From the NCBI GenBank assembly GCA_035627675.1, contig DASPLH010000268.1, positions 1-14,867 of the forward strand: DNA of 14,867 bases. The letters run 5' to 3'. The stretch is from DASPLH01 sp035627675. Its GTDB lineage: Bacteria > Acidobacteriota > Terriglobia > Terriglobales > Acidobacteriaceae. Shown here in pieces: positions 1-8,322 of this stretch (positions are counted from its first letter, which is position 1; each line of letters starts with the position of its first letter). The position numbers and the translations under genes are program-made. The notes beneath the pieces were generated by a model, which was not told where the DNA came from, did not search any database, and was given only the letters and a program-made list of their open reading frames with translations.

Positions 1-1785
1 GCCCAAGAAGAGAAAACCCATCGTGTACTCGCCCGTGGTCCGTCTGAGGGCGCCAAGAACGAGTGGCGGGAAGAACCCTCCAAGCCCGCCTGCCGCACCC
101 ACCAGGCCTGTCACCGCGCCAACCGATTGCGGGAAGTACTGGGGCACGAGTTTGAACACCGCGCCATTGCCGATCCCTATCGCAAGACCCATTGCGATGG
201 CCCCGGCCGTGAACATCGGCATCTCTTTCGAGGTGAGCGGGATGGAGGCGACTGCGACGATCGGAAAGACGATGGTGAGCAGGGTTCGTCCGCCGACCTT
301 GTCCGCCAGCCATCCGCCGAGAGGACGCATGGCCGTGGTGACTACCACGAAGCCTGCGGTGCGCAGCCCCGCCTCAGTTGGCTGAAGCCCGAAAGTTTCC
401 GTCAGGTACGTCGGCAGGAAGACACTCATGGCCACGAACCCGCCGAAGGTCAGGAAGTAGTACATGCTGAGCTTCCAACTGGAGGCCTCCTTCAGCGGAG
501 TCAGGATCTGCACCAGCGATTTCGGTTGGCGTTGCACCGGTGCATCTCTGGCCAGGATCGCGAAGAGGATCAACCATCCGGCGAGCAGGACGGCGAACGT
601 CTGGAATCCCCAGGCGAAGCCGAGCGCCCCGGCCAGCAGCGGAGAGAAATAAGCTGCGAGCGACTGGCCGATGTTGCCTGCGCCATAGACGCCCAGCGCC
701 ATACCTTGCTTCTGCTGCGGATACCAGCCGCTGACGAATCCAACACCCACGGAGAAACTGGCTAGCGCGATTCCGACAAGGAATCCGAAGATAAGCAGCG
801 CCGTGTAACTGGTGACGTGTCCCAGGACGAACGCAGGGACGATGGAGAATGCCATCACGGCGGAGAAGACGATTCGCCCGCCGAAGCGGTCGGCGAGCAT
901 ACCGAGAGGGATGCGCCCCAGGCTGCCGAGAAGGATGGGTATCGCGATGGCAATGCTGACGCGGAGCGGATCGAGGGCCAGCTGCTTGCGAATCAACGGC
1001 ATCATCGCCGATAGCGAACCGAAGACCGCAAAGCACACCGCGAACGCTCCGGTAGCGAGGATCAACTGGAGAGTATTGCCTCGCGGTTGCCCTGGTTTCG
1101 TGTCGCGGGGAGATTTCGCCCAGCGCACGATCTGCGGCCGGCGGAACACGTAGAAGACCGGAGTCGCGAGCATATGGATCAGTCGCGTGAAAGGCAGTAG
1201 CAGCAGCAGCGTCCATGCTCCGGCGACGTGCAGTTTGATCGGCCACGGCATGGCTGCGACGTACGAAGCGTCGGGGTTGAGCAACAGGATCGACCGGATA
1301 TATGGCACGGCCGAAGCGTGATACCAGTAGGCCCCCCACGACAGGAAGAGCGCGATTCCGACACCGGACGCGACCTGCACGAGCAGGAGCGCGAGTACCG
1401 CCCAATCCGCCGGAGTCGTCACCGCGCGGATTCGCGCGACCAGGCCGCGACGCGTGACGGCCAGCACCAGCCCCAGGAGAGCAGTCGTGCCGAGAGCGAT
1501 GCTCGTGACCTCGAGAATGTAGAGGCGCATCGGCACGGCATTCCAGAGAAGCACCTGGCGCGGGAAGAAGAATCCGGCGATGTGCCCGCCGAGCGCAGCC
1601 ACGATGCCGTAATGAAACAGCACAAGCGCCCAGAAGTGCTTCTTGTTTTCCAGGAACTGCGAGGAGAGTGCCGAGATCGTATAGGGCTGCGTGCGCAAGC
1701 GGTAGAACGAACCCGCCACTGCGGTGAAGATAGCAATGTACGGGAGGACGACGAAGAGCAGGAGATCGAGCTTTGCGACGTTCAT
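1..1785 (-). CDS. NarI-NarK fusion: nitrate reductase gamma subunit joined to nitrate/nitrite MFS transporter (3' end outside window)
   Basis: One reading frame runs from ATG at 1785 to base 1 with no stop (595 codons read, checked triplet by triplet). Residues 1-222 are NarI: about five membrane helices and the four haem-b histidines H58, H68 (FHYGIVAALGGH), H186 and H204 (LHVAGAW...RLIH), with the same spacing as H56/H66/H187/H205 of E. coli NarI, which is 225 residues long. Residues 223-237 are a polar linker. From 238 the protein is an NNP-family MFS transporter: GRIPLG with R291 and TAMRPLGG with R487 correspond to the two nitrate-binding arginines of NarK, and the signatures GVYGAGNIG (365-373) and GNGAVFKLVPQYFP with GLVGAAGGLGGFFP (539-573) are present. 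Only roughly the last helix should lie beyond the edge. The start overlaps the narJ stop (ATGA) and has AAGGAG seven bases upstream. Inferred role: quinol oxidation in the membrane plus nitrate uptake or nitrite exchange. Domain assignments are firm; function of the fused form is inference. Confidence 0.9.
   Translation of the reverse strand, partial: MNVAKLDLLLFVVLPYIAIFTAVAGSFYRLRTQPYTISALSSQFLENKKHFWALVLFHYGIVAALGGHIAGFFFPRQVLLWNAVPMRLYILEVTSIALGTTALLGLVLAVTRRGLVARIRAVTTPADWAVLALLLVQVASGVGIALFLSWGAYWYHASAVPYIRSILLLNPDASYVAAMPWPIKLHVAGAWTLLLLLPFTRLIHMLATPVFYVFRRPQIVRWAKSPRDTKPGQPRGNTLQLILATGAFAVCFAVFGSLSAMMPLIRKQLALDPLRVSIAIAIPILLGSLGRIPLGMLADRFGGRIVFSAVMAFSIVPAFVLGHVTSYTALLIFGFLVGIALASFSVGVGFVSGWYPQQKQGMALGVYGAGNIGQSLAAYFSPLLAGALGFAWGFQTFAVLLAGWLILFAILARDAPVQRQPKSLVQILTPLKEASSWKLSMYYFLTFGGFVAMSVFLPTYLTETFGLQPTEAGLRTAGFVVVTTAMRPLGGWLADKVGGRTLLTIVFPIVAVASIPLTSKEMPMFTAGAIAMGLAIGIGNGAVFKLVPQYFPQSVGAVTGLVGAAGGLGGFFPPLVLGALRRTTGEYTMGFLFLG
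1075..1119 (-). other. Linker between the NarI and NarK parts of the fusion
   Basis: These codons (residues 223-237, AKSPRDTKPGQPRGN) join the two domains. The NarI part ends where free-standing NarI proteins end, and the first MFS helix starts at about residue 238. No ATG or GTG with a ribosome binding site lies near the start of the transporter. The only weak restart candidate is TTG at 1065-1063, with GAGG 13 bases upstream, which is too far away. The other two forward frames of this strand show no alternative start here, so a split into two genes is not supported. Confidence 0.75.
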
Positions 1786-2333
1786 TCCATCGCTCCTTCG
1801 TTCAGAACGGTCAGTGTCACCGGCACCTCGGTTTCGCGTGCCGCCGGGAATGCCTCTTCCAGCGATTCGCGGATTGCGAGGAGAAGTGGCCGAAACGCAT
1901 TTTCTTCAGGGATGGCGCGCAACATCTTATGGAGCGCCGGGGCGAAGCAGGCGGCGACGAAATACTCCGCGGGTTCAGGCGGCATGTTGGAGACGAGTTC
2001 CAGGGCGCACGCCACGTGATCGGGCAACTCGGAGCCTTCCGCGATGTTGTGGTCCCGGAGTTCCTGCCGCATGCGAACGAGGAATGCGCCGCGTTCGTAG
2101 GTCTCGCCGAACAAGTGCCACCCGAGTTCGGGCGCGCAGACCGGATTCAGATCGAACGTCTTCGTATAGAGCGCCTGGAGGCCGGTTAGGGATTCCGGCG
2201 CAACCAGCGCCGCGAAGTCCAGCAACGGTTGCGACTCCGGCGCGGCAGCCAGCGCAGCCTGAAGATGACTGAAGTAGTCCTCGCCCGGGTAGCGCGCCAG
2301 TGCCGCCAGGCGAAGGAACAGGCCGGTTCTCAT
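1782..2333 (-). CDS. narJ: Nitrate reductase assembly chaperone NarJ
   Basis: The 183-residue product is a TorD/NarJ-family cytoplasmic chaperone. Members bind apo-NarG and help insert the molybdenum cofactor and the proximal Fe-S cluster before the enzyme docks on NarI; they are not part of the final complex. Family features include YTKTFDL followed by GWHLFGETYERG (about residues 56-82) and ELPDHVACALELVS (about 102-115), in an all-helical protein of usual or slightly short length. The ATG overlaps the narH stop as ATGA, and AAGGAGG lies five bases upstream inside the end of narH. Its own TGA overlaps the start of the narI-narK fusion, so translation of the three genes is probably coupled. 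Identity is secure from both sequence and position. Confidence 0.93.
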   Translation of the reverse strand: MRTGLFLRLAALARYPGEDYFSHLQAALAAAPESQPLLDFAALVAPESLTGLQALYTKTFDLNPVCAPELGWHLFGETYERGAFLVRMRQELRDHNIAEGSELPDHVACALELVSNMPPEPAEYFVAACFAPALHKMLRAIPEENAFRPLLLAIRESLEEAFPAARETEVPVTLTVLNEGAME

Positions 2334-3784
2334 GCGCCCCTCCTTGGAGAGTGACGGACGCCGAAGCCCGAATCTGCCTTGAACTCGATGGTGGCCATGG
2401 CTTGTTCAATCGTGGCCTCACGGTTCATCGGAGGAATGACAAAGCGCTCCTCCACGGCAGACAAGGCGGTCAGGTGGTAGATAGCCTGCGCTTCTTCCGG
2501 CGTGCAGCCGGCTGCGGCGAGCATCTCGCCGGCCTCGACATCGCCCACTGTCACCGCCCGGCGATATCGCCGAACCGCCTGTTGCTTCCGAAGCGAGTAC
2601 CGCACCGAGGCCTCGTCCCCGGCGGCGAACAACGATGCGAGGTACTGCACGGGCACCCGGCATTGATCGGCGTCGATAAATATCTCGTCCGATCCGTTGC
2701 CTGTGCCCACTACCGGAGTGATCGGCGGGACGTAGAAGAGCATGGGGATCGTTCGGAACTCGGGATGGAGCGGCAGAGCCAGCCGCCACTCGACGACGAA
2801 CTTATACGTCGGCGAATGCCGCGCGGCCTCGAGCATGCCGTCCGAGATCCCATTCTGCCGTGCCGCCGCAATCACCGCGGGGTCGTTGGGGTCCAGCAAC
2901 AGCGAGCGGTAGGCGGCGATGAGGTTCGGCTTCTCCGCGGCAGCGATCTCATGGATCCGGTCGGCGTCGTAGAGGAGCACGCCGAGGAAGCGGATGCGTC
3001 CCGGACACGAGTGATAGCACGCCGGCGCCTCGCCGGCTTCCAGGCGCGGAAAGCAGAGAATGCACTTTTCGGACTTACCGGTTGACCAGTTGTAGTACGC
3101 CTTCTTGTACGGGCACGCCGCAACGCAGTGACGCCATCCGCGGCACTTCTCCTGGTCGATCAGCACGATTCCATCTTCACCGCGCTTGTGCAGCGCACCC
3201 GAGGGACACGCTGCAACGCACGCGGGATTGACGCAGTGATTGCAGGTGCGCGGCAGGTGGAACATGATCATCCGCTCGGTTGTGAAGAGCTGCTCCCGCT
3301 GCTCGGGCGTCAGGTTCGGATCGTTCGCCGCGTAGATGGGCGAGCCGGCCAGGTCGTCGTCCCAGTTAGGCCCGGCCTTGATCTCCATGTACTTGCCGGT
3401 GATCATCGACAGCGGTTTCGCCGTAGGCTGGTCGTCGCTCTTGGGAGCGCTGATGAGGTTCTGGTAGTCGTAAGTCCACGGCTCGTAGTAGTCGTCGAGC
3501 GCAGGCAGCGAGGGGTTGTGGAAGATGTTGAGCAGCGACGAGGTTTTCGTTTGCGAACGGAGTCCCAACTCCCCGCCGTTCTCCTCCCAGCCGCCCTTGT
3601 ACTTCTCCTGGTCTTCCCATGCGATCGGGTAGCCCGTGCCGGGTTTGGTCTCGACGTTGTTCCACCACATATACTCGGCGCCTTTGCGGTCCGTCCAAAG
3701 GTTCTTGCAGGCGACCGAACAGGTGTGACAGCCGAGGCACTTGTCGAGATGAAACACGGTTGCGATTTGTGCGCGTACGTTCAT
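2330..3784 (-). CDS. narH: Respiratory nitrate reductase beta subunit (Fe-S electron transfer protein) NarH
   Basis: The 484-residue product carries electrons from the NarI haems to NarG on the cytoplasmic face of the membrane. Cysteines for four clusters are visible: C16-x2-C19-x2-C22-x3-C26; C181-x2-C184-x4-C189-x3-C193; the CRGWRHCVAAC block at 214-224, where tryptophan W217 replaces a cysteine as in the [3Fe-4S] site of known NarH; and C241-x2-C244 with C256 and C260. The block GRIRFLGVLLYDADRI is a NarH hallmark. I chose the ATG at 3784 because GGAGG lies five bases upstream and the protein then begins MNVRAQIATVFHLDKC, aligned with E. coli NarH. A GTG at 3802 overlapping the narG stop would add six residues. 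The gap to narG is 14 bases. Confidence 0.95.
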   Translation of the reverse strand: MNVRAQIATVFHLDKCLGCHTCSVACKNLWTDRKGAEYMWWNNVETKPGTGYPIAWEDQEKYKGGWEENGGELGLRSQTKTSSLLNIFHNPSLPALDDYYEPWTYDYQNLISAPKSDDQPTAKPLSMITGKYMEIKAGPNWDDDLAGSPIYAANDPNLTPEQREQLFTTERMIMFHLPRTCNHCVNPACVAACPSGALHKRGEDGIVLIDQEKCRGWRHCVAACPYKKAYYNWSTGKSEKCILCFPRLEAGEAPACYHSCPGRIRFLGVLLYDADRIHEIAAAEKPNLIAAYRSLLLDPNDPAVIAAARQNGISDGMLEAARHSPTYKFVVEWRLALPLHPEFRTIPMLFYVPPITPVVGTGNGSDEIFIDADQCRVPVQYLASLFAAGDEASVRYSLRKQQAVRRYRRAVTVGDVEAGEMLAAAGCTPEEAQAIYHLTALSAVEERFVIPPMNREATIEQAMATIEFKADSGFGVRHSPRRGA

Positions 3785-3789
3785 GGATG

Positions 3790-3794
3790 CCTCC
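3790..3794 (-). promoter_or_regulatory. Ribosome binding site of narH
   Basis: GGAGG on the minus strand, five bases before the ATG at 3784. It decides between this ATG and the GTG at 3802, since it lies inside the extra codons of the longer reading. Confidence 0.7.
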
Positions 3795-3798
3795 GCCG

Positions 3799-6700
3799 TC
3801 ACCAGATGAGTTTCGGGAGCTTGCGAACGAGCACATGCGTGTCGCGGTTCGTGCCGGTCGGGCCCCAGTAGTTGAAGTGGTAGGTGAACTGCCCGTAGCC
3901 GCCCGCCATCAATGTCGGCTTCAGGCGGATGCGAGTGAGGCTGTTGTGCCCGCCGGCCCGATTGTTGTTCCGCAGAGGCGACTTCGGTATCGAAATCGTC
4001 CGTTCGGGCGAGTGGTACTGAATGCAGATTCCCTTCGGGATCCTGGCGCTGACCGCTGCGCGGGTCACGACGACGCCGTTGTCGTTGTGGACCTCCACCC
4101 AGTCGTTATCTTCGATCCCGATCTCCGCGGCCTCGGCGTCATTGAGCCAAAGCGGTTCGACGCCGCGGGACAGAGTCGTCATGCGGTGGTTGTCGGCGTA
4201 CGTCGAGTGGATCTGCCACTTGCCGTGCGCGGTCATGAAGTTCAGCAACTTGCTGCCCTTCGCTCCGCCGGAGGCTTGAACGTCCGACTGTTCCAGGTCG
4301 AGCGGCTTCGGCTTGTAGCACGGCAGGTTCTCGCCGAACTGTATGTACAACGGGTGATCGAGGTAGAGATGCTGCCGTCCGGTCAGCGTGCGCCAGGGGA
4401 CGTTGCACTCGAGGTTGTACGTGAACGGAGCGTACGGACGTCCCTCTTCGACCAGGCCGGACCACATCGGACTATTGAGCAGCCGGCGCGGTCGCGCCTG
4501 GAGGTCCTTGAATTCGACGCGCGTCCCGCGGTTCTTCTCCGCCAGATGCGCCAGCGGGACTCCGGTCTTCTCTTCCATGCGCTGGTAGGACCGGTACGCA
4601 AGTTCGCCGTTGGTCACGGTCGCCAGCCGCAGGATGGCATTGCAGGCATCGACCTCTTCGCCGATCGCGGGGCATTTCTTCCCGTCAACCTCGACCGTGG
4701 GCGCCGTGGCCAGCAGGTGTTCGTACTCGTCCCGGACGTCGTAGCTCGTCCCGTGCGCGCCGAGACCGTTCTTGGGAACGAGAGGTCCCAAGGCGACGAA
4801 CTGCTTATAGAGGTTCTTGTAGTCGCGTTGCACCACTCGCAGGCCGGGCATGGTCTTGCCGGGAATGGGTTCGCACTCGCCTTTGGTCCAGTCGCGAAGG
4901 TCGGGTTGCGCGATCTCCGCGGCGCTGTCGTGAGCCAGCGGAGTGGCGACAATGTCCGCAACCGGGTCGGGCAGGTGCTTGGCGGCCATTTCGGAGATCT
5001 TCTCCGCAACGGTCTTGAAGATCTGCCAATCCGAGCGCGACTCCCACGCAGGCGGCACCGCCGCGGCCAGCGGATGGATGAACGTGTGCATATCCGTCGA
5101 GTTCAAGTCCGCCTTTTCGTACCAGGTCGCCGCCGGCAGGACGACATCGGAGTAGAGCGCCGAGGTATCCATGCGGAAGTTGAGGTCCACGATCAGGTCG
5201 AACTTTCCCTCCGCAGCCTGTTTGCGGAACTCGACCTCGTGCACGCTGCCTTCGGCAACTTCATCCGCGATGGAGTTGTGGTGAGTCCCCAGGTAGTGCT
5301 TCAGGAAGAACTCGTGTCCCTTGGCGCTTGCCATCAGGGCATTGCCACGCCAGATGAACCAGACACGCGGCCAGTTCTGCGGCGCGTCGGGATCCTCGAC
5401 GGCGAAGCGCAACTTCTTCTGACGAAGTTGTTCGACGACGTATTGAACGATGCCGGGCTCGTCGGTCGCTCCCGCGCGCTTCGCGTCTTCGACCAGCTCC
5501 AGCGAGCTCCGGTCGAACTGCGGATAGAAGGGAAGCCATCCGGAACGCACGGCGCGCACCTGCATGTCCATCGTGTGGCCGGAGGCCAGCGAGGCTGCTC
5601 CGTTCGGCTTGGGAACCGTGTGGTAGGCCGTGAATTCGCGTTCATAGCGCCACTGGTTGGAGTGCACGTAGTGCCAGCTTGGCGAGTTCTGAAGGCGTGG
5701 CGCTGGAGACCAGTCGCGCCCGAAAGCGATCGCGGACCACGATTCCATCGGAGCCAGCTTCTCCTGGCCGACGTAATGCGCGAGCCCGCCGCCGTTGGTG
5801 CCGACGCATCCGCAGAAGAGCAGCGCGTGAATGGCGGCGCGATACATGAGATTCGCGTGGTACCAGTGGTTGACGCCCGCGCCGATGATCACCATGCACT
5901 TGCCGCGTGTCGCTTCGGCCGTCTTCGCCCACTCGCGCGCGAAGGCGATGATCTTCGTCCGCTCGACCCCGGTCATCTTTTCGGCCCATGCCGGGGTGTA
6001 GGGCTGATCGGCGTCGTCGTAGCCGGCGGGATAGTCACCGGCCAGTCCGCGCGATACGCCGTACTGCGCCATGAGCAGGTCGTAAACCGTCGCGACCAGA
6101 ACCTCGCTGCCGTCCGCCGTTCGAATGCGTTTTGCCGGAACACTCCGAACGAGGTCGCCGGTGGTCGAGTCGAAATCGTGAATTTCGAGCGGAACTACCT
6201 CGTCGTGCGCCTCGACAAAGGTGAGGTTGGGTTCGATGTCCGAACCGTCCACCGCATCCTTTGGAATCAGGTTCCATTTCCCCTTTTCCGTCCCCCAGCG
6301 GTGCCCAACGCTGCCCATCGGCATCTTCGGCCTCGACGAGCGTGCGTCCCATACCAGGAACTTCCACTCGCCGTTCTCGGCCGTGGCGTAATCGGCCAGT
6401 CGCGACGCGCGCAGCATCTGTCCTGCGCGCCAGCGTCCGTTGTGGGGCATGAGTTCTACGAGGTAGGGCGAGTCCGTGTAGCGCTTTGTGTAGTCAAGGA
6501 AGAACGGCGTCTGCTTCTCGGCGTGAAATTCCTTGAGCAGGACGTGGTTGACGGCGAGCCACCAGGCGCTGTCCTGTCCGGCTCGGACCGGAAACCACTC
6601 GTCCGCATACTTCGCCACCTCGGCAAAATCCGGCGAGAACACGAACATGCGCGAGCCGTTATGCCGCGCCTCCACGGCGAAGTGACAGTCGGGCGTACGC

Positions 6701-7446
6701 GTCATGCTGAGGTTCGACCCGACCACCGCGATCATCTTGGCGTTGAACCAGTCGGCCGCTTCCGCAACGTCGGTCTGCTCGCCCCAGGTCTCCGGGGATG
6801 CGTTGGGCAGATCGCAGTACCAGTCGTAGAAAGACAGGGACACGCCGCCCATCAGCTGCATCATGCGCGCCCCGCCCGCGTAGCTGATCATCGACATCGC
6901 CGGAATCGGCGAGAAGCCCGCGATGCGGTCCGGGCCGTACTTCTTGATGGTGTAGATGTTCGCTGCTGCGATCATCTCAACCGCGTCGTCCCACTGCACG
7001 CGACGGAAGTCGCCCTTGCCGCGCGCCTTCTGCCACTCGGCGCGCTTGACCGGGTCCTCGACCAGCGACGTCCATGCGTCCACCGGATCGGAGTGCCGCA
7101 AGCGTGCCTGTTTCCACAGGTCGAGCAGCGCGCCGCGCACGTACGGATACTTCACGCGCAGCGGCGAGTACAGGTACCACGAGAACGAGATTCCGCGCTG
7201 GCAGCCGCGCGGCTCATGCGGCGGAAGGTCGGGGCTGATTCGCGGGTAGTCGAGCGCCTGCATCTCCCACGTCACGATTCCATCCTTCACGAACACGTTC
7301 CAGCTGCAAGACCCGGTGCAGTTCACGCCATGCGTGCTGCGGACTACTTTGTCGTGCTGGTAACGGTTGCGATAGAACTCCTCCCAGCCGCGCAGGTGCG
7401 CGCCGGACTCGTCTTTGATCCACGACAATGCGTCGTGTTTCTTCAT
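3799..7446 (-). CDS. narG: Respiratory nitrate reductase alpha subunit (molybdenum catalytic subunit) NarG
   Basis: The 1215-residue product is the catalytic subunit that reduces nitrate to nitrite at a Mo-bisMGD centre; E. coli NarG has 1247 residues. The N-terminal [4Fe-4S] ligands H39, C43, C47 and C82 are in the blocks STHGVNCTGSCSW and HEPRGCQRG, and D212 in YDWYCDLP matches the molybdenum ligand Asp222 of E. coli with a constant offset of ten. GTNGGGLAHYVGQEK and the C-terminal HFNYWGPTGTNRDTHVLVRK are typical NarG blocks. There is no twin-arginine or other signal peptide, so the subunit should face the cytoplasm. The ATG overlaps the stop of the upstream cytochrome gene (ATGA) and has only a weak ribosome binding site, so it is probably translated by coupling. 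The same frame stays open upstream to about 7803, inside the cytochrome gene, but homology begins only after 7446. Confidence 0.96.
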   Translation of the reverse strand: MKKHDALSWIKDESGAHLRGWEEFYRNRYQHDKVVRSTHGVNCTGSCSWNVFVKDGIVTWEMQALDYPRISPDLPPHEPRGCQRGISFSWYLYSPLRVKYPYVRGALLDLWKQARLRHSDPVDAWTSLVEDPVKRAEWQKARGKGDFRRVQWDDAVEMIAAANIYTIKKYGPDRIAGFSPIPAMSMISYAGGARMMQLMGGVSLSFYDWYCDLPNASPETWGEQTDVAEAADWFNAKMIAVVGSNLSMTRTPDCHFAVEARHNGSRMFVFSPDFAEVAKYADEWFPVRAGQDSAWWLAVNHVLLKEFHAEKQTPFFLDYTKRYTDSPYLVELMPHNGRWRAGQMLRASRLADYATAENGEWKFLVWDARSSRPKMPMGSVGHRWGTEKGKWNLIPKDAVDGSDIEPNLTFVEAHDEVVPLEIHDFDSTTGDLVRSVPAKRIRTADGSEVLVATVYDLLMAQYGVSRGLAGDYPAGYDDADQPYTPAWAEKMTGVERTKIIAFAREWAKTAEATRGKCMVIIGAGVNHWYHANLMYRAAIHALLFCGCVGTNGGGLAHYVGQEKLAPMESWSAIAFGRDWSPAPRLQNSPSWHYVHSNQWRYEREFTAYHTVPKPNGAASLASGHTMDMQVRAVRSGWLPFYPQFDRSSLELVEDAKRAGATDEPGIVQYVVEQLRQKKLRFAVEDPDAPQNWPRVWFIWRGNALMASAKGHEFFLKHYLGTHHNSIADEVAEGSVHEVEFRKQAAEGKFDLIVDLNFRMDTSALYSDVVLPAATWYEKADLNSTDMHTFIHPLAAAVPPAWESRSDWQIFKTVAEKISEMAAKHLPDPVADIVATPLAHDSAAEIAQPDLRDWTKGECEPIPGKTMPGLRVVQRDYKNLYKQFVALGPLVPKNGLGAHGTSYDVRDEYEHLLATAPTVEVDGKKCPAIGEEVDACNAILRLATVTNGELAYRSYQRMEEKTGVPLAHLAEKNRGTRVEFKDLQARPRRLLNSPMWSGLVEEGRPYAPFTYNLECNVPWRTLTGRQHLYLDHPLYIQFGENLPCYKPKPLDLEQSDVQASGGAKGSKLLNFMTAHGKWQIHSTYADNHRMTTLSRGVEPLWLNDAEAAEIGIEDNDWVEVHNDNGVVVTRAAVSARIPKGICIQYHSPERTISIPKSPLRNNNRAGGHNSLTRIRLKPTLMAGGYGQFTYHFNYWGPTGTNRDTHVLVRKLPKLIW

Positions 7447-8285
7447 TGGCCATCTCGCTTTCCGACGATCGCTCCGCGAACCCCGCGCGAACGTCCGCGC
7501 CAGACGAATCCCGCAACCAGAACGGCCAGCAGCGACATGCCCACGCCTGTCAACTGCACGGCAGTCCGCGGGTTCTCGCGCGCCTGCTCCGAATGTTCGA
7601 GGGTGGTGCCGAAGAAGGCCGCCAGCGCAGCGATCTCCTCGTTGGTGAGTTGCTTCTCCCGGTAAATTGCCGACATGACAGGCGTTGGCGGGCGTTGCAG
7701 CCAGGCGGAGAGCCCGCGTTCGCCTCCGAGGCGCTGTCGGATGAGGGTGAGGTCTGGCCCCAGCTTGCCGCCTGTCCCCGGCAGCCCTGCCGCCTGATGG
7801 CATGCCATGCAGGCCGCGCCGCCGCCGCTCAACTGCCGCGTCCCAATGAACAGCGCGCGGCCAACCTCAGGATCGCCGCTGGCATGCGGAAGACCGGGCT
7901 GCGGATGGGAACCTTCAGAGCGGGATTCGATATAGCGAAGCACTTCCTCGCCCATCCTGTCGGTCAAGTCGGGGAAGGCGGGCATTGCCATGCCCTGGGA
8001 CTGCTCTCGAAGCTTGAGCGCATATGCGTCCCTGGCCGCGACCTTGCTGTCGGGGTCACGCATGAACTCGAGCAACCACTGTCGCCCGGCTCGCCCCGTA
8101 ACGTCCTTCAGGTCCGGGCCGGCAAGATAACCGCCACCGATGCTGTGACACGAAGAACAGTTCTGTTCGTAGTAAGCGTCGCCGCTCTGTTGCGCCAGCG
8201 CGGGCGTCAGCAACAGCATCAGGACACAACAGAGCAAGTTCGTACGGGCCGAGTCGGCACGAGTGCTGCGGTCGGATGCATCCAC
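7443..8285 (-). CDS. Membrane-anchored dihaem cytochrome c, NarC-like, first gene of the nar operon
   Basis: The 280-residue product has an N-terminal signal peptide (hydrophobic stretch 16-31, likely cut after ALA31), two c-type haem sites, CSSCH at 43-47 and CMACH at 159-163, and a single membrane helix near the C-terminus (about 244-262) followed by a basic tail. Methionines M99/M101 and M204 are plausible axial ligands. The haem domains should lie in the periplasm. The Thermus thermophilus nar operon also starts with a c-type cytochrome gene, narC, needed for active nitrate reductase; position and architecture suggest the same kind of role here, but equivalence is inferred. I chose GTG at 8285 because GGGAGG lies seven bases upstream; a TTG at 8303 in the same frame has no such site. 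The stop overlaps the narG start, which ties the gene to the operon. Confidence 0.9.
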   Translation of the reverse strand: MDASDRSTRADSARTNLLCCVLMLLLTPALAQQSGDAYYEQNCSSCHSIGGGYLAGPDLKDVTGRAGRQWLLEFMRDPDSKVAARDAYALKLREQSQGMAMPAFPDLTDRMGEEVLRYIESRSEGSHPQPGLPHASGDPEVGRALFIGTRQLSGGGAACMACHQAAGLPGTGGKLGPDLTLIRQRLGGERGLSAWLQRPPTPVMSAIYREKQLTNEEIAALAAFFGTTLEHSEQARENPRTAVQLTGVGMSLLAVLVAGFVWRGRSRGVRGAIVGKRDGQ

Positions 8286-8292
8286 GACGAAA

Positions 8293-8298
8293 CCTCCC
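8293..8298 (-). promoter_or_regulatory. Ribosome binding site of the cytochrome c gene
   Basis: GGGAGG on the minus strand, seven bases before the GTG at 8285. It sets the start of this gene at GTG rather than at the TTG further upstream. Confidence 0.65.
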
Positions 8299-8322
8299 GC
8301 CAAAGTGGCGTACCAGCAGGGT

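Noticed and set aside
1195..1209. CAG-rich run (CAG TAG CAG CAG CAG)
   Set aside because: It lies inside the last NarI membrane helix and simply encodes a leucine run on the minus strand; not a repeat element.
374..1405. A 343-codon minus-strand frame inside the narI-narK region
   Set aside because: It is a different frame from the real gene, is rich in arginine without membrane helices and shows no NarI or MFS motifs. The fusion frame explains the sequence.
3619..7665. A plus-strand open frame of 1348 codons antisense to narG
   Set aside because: It mirrors narG almost exactly, has no recognisable domains and is explained by GC-rich codon bias on the coding strand. The minus-strand product has all NarG motifs.
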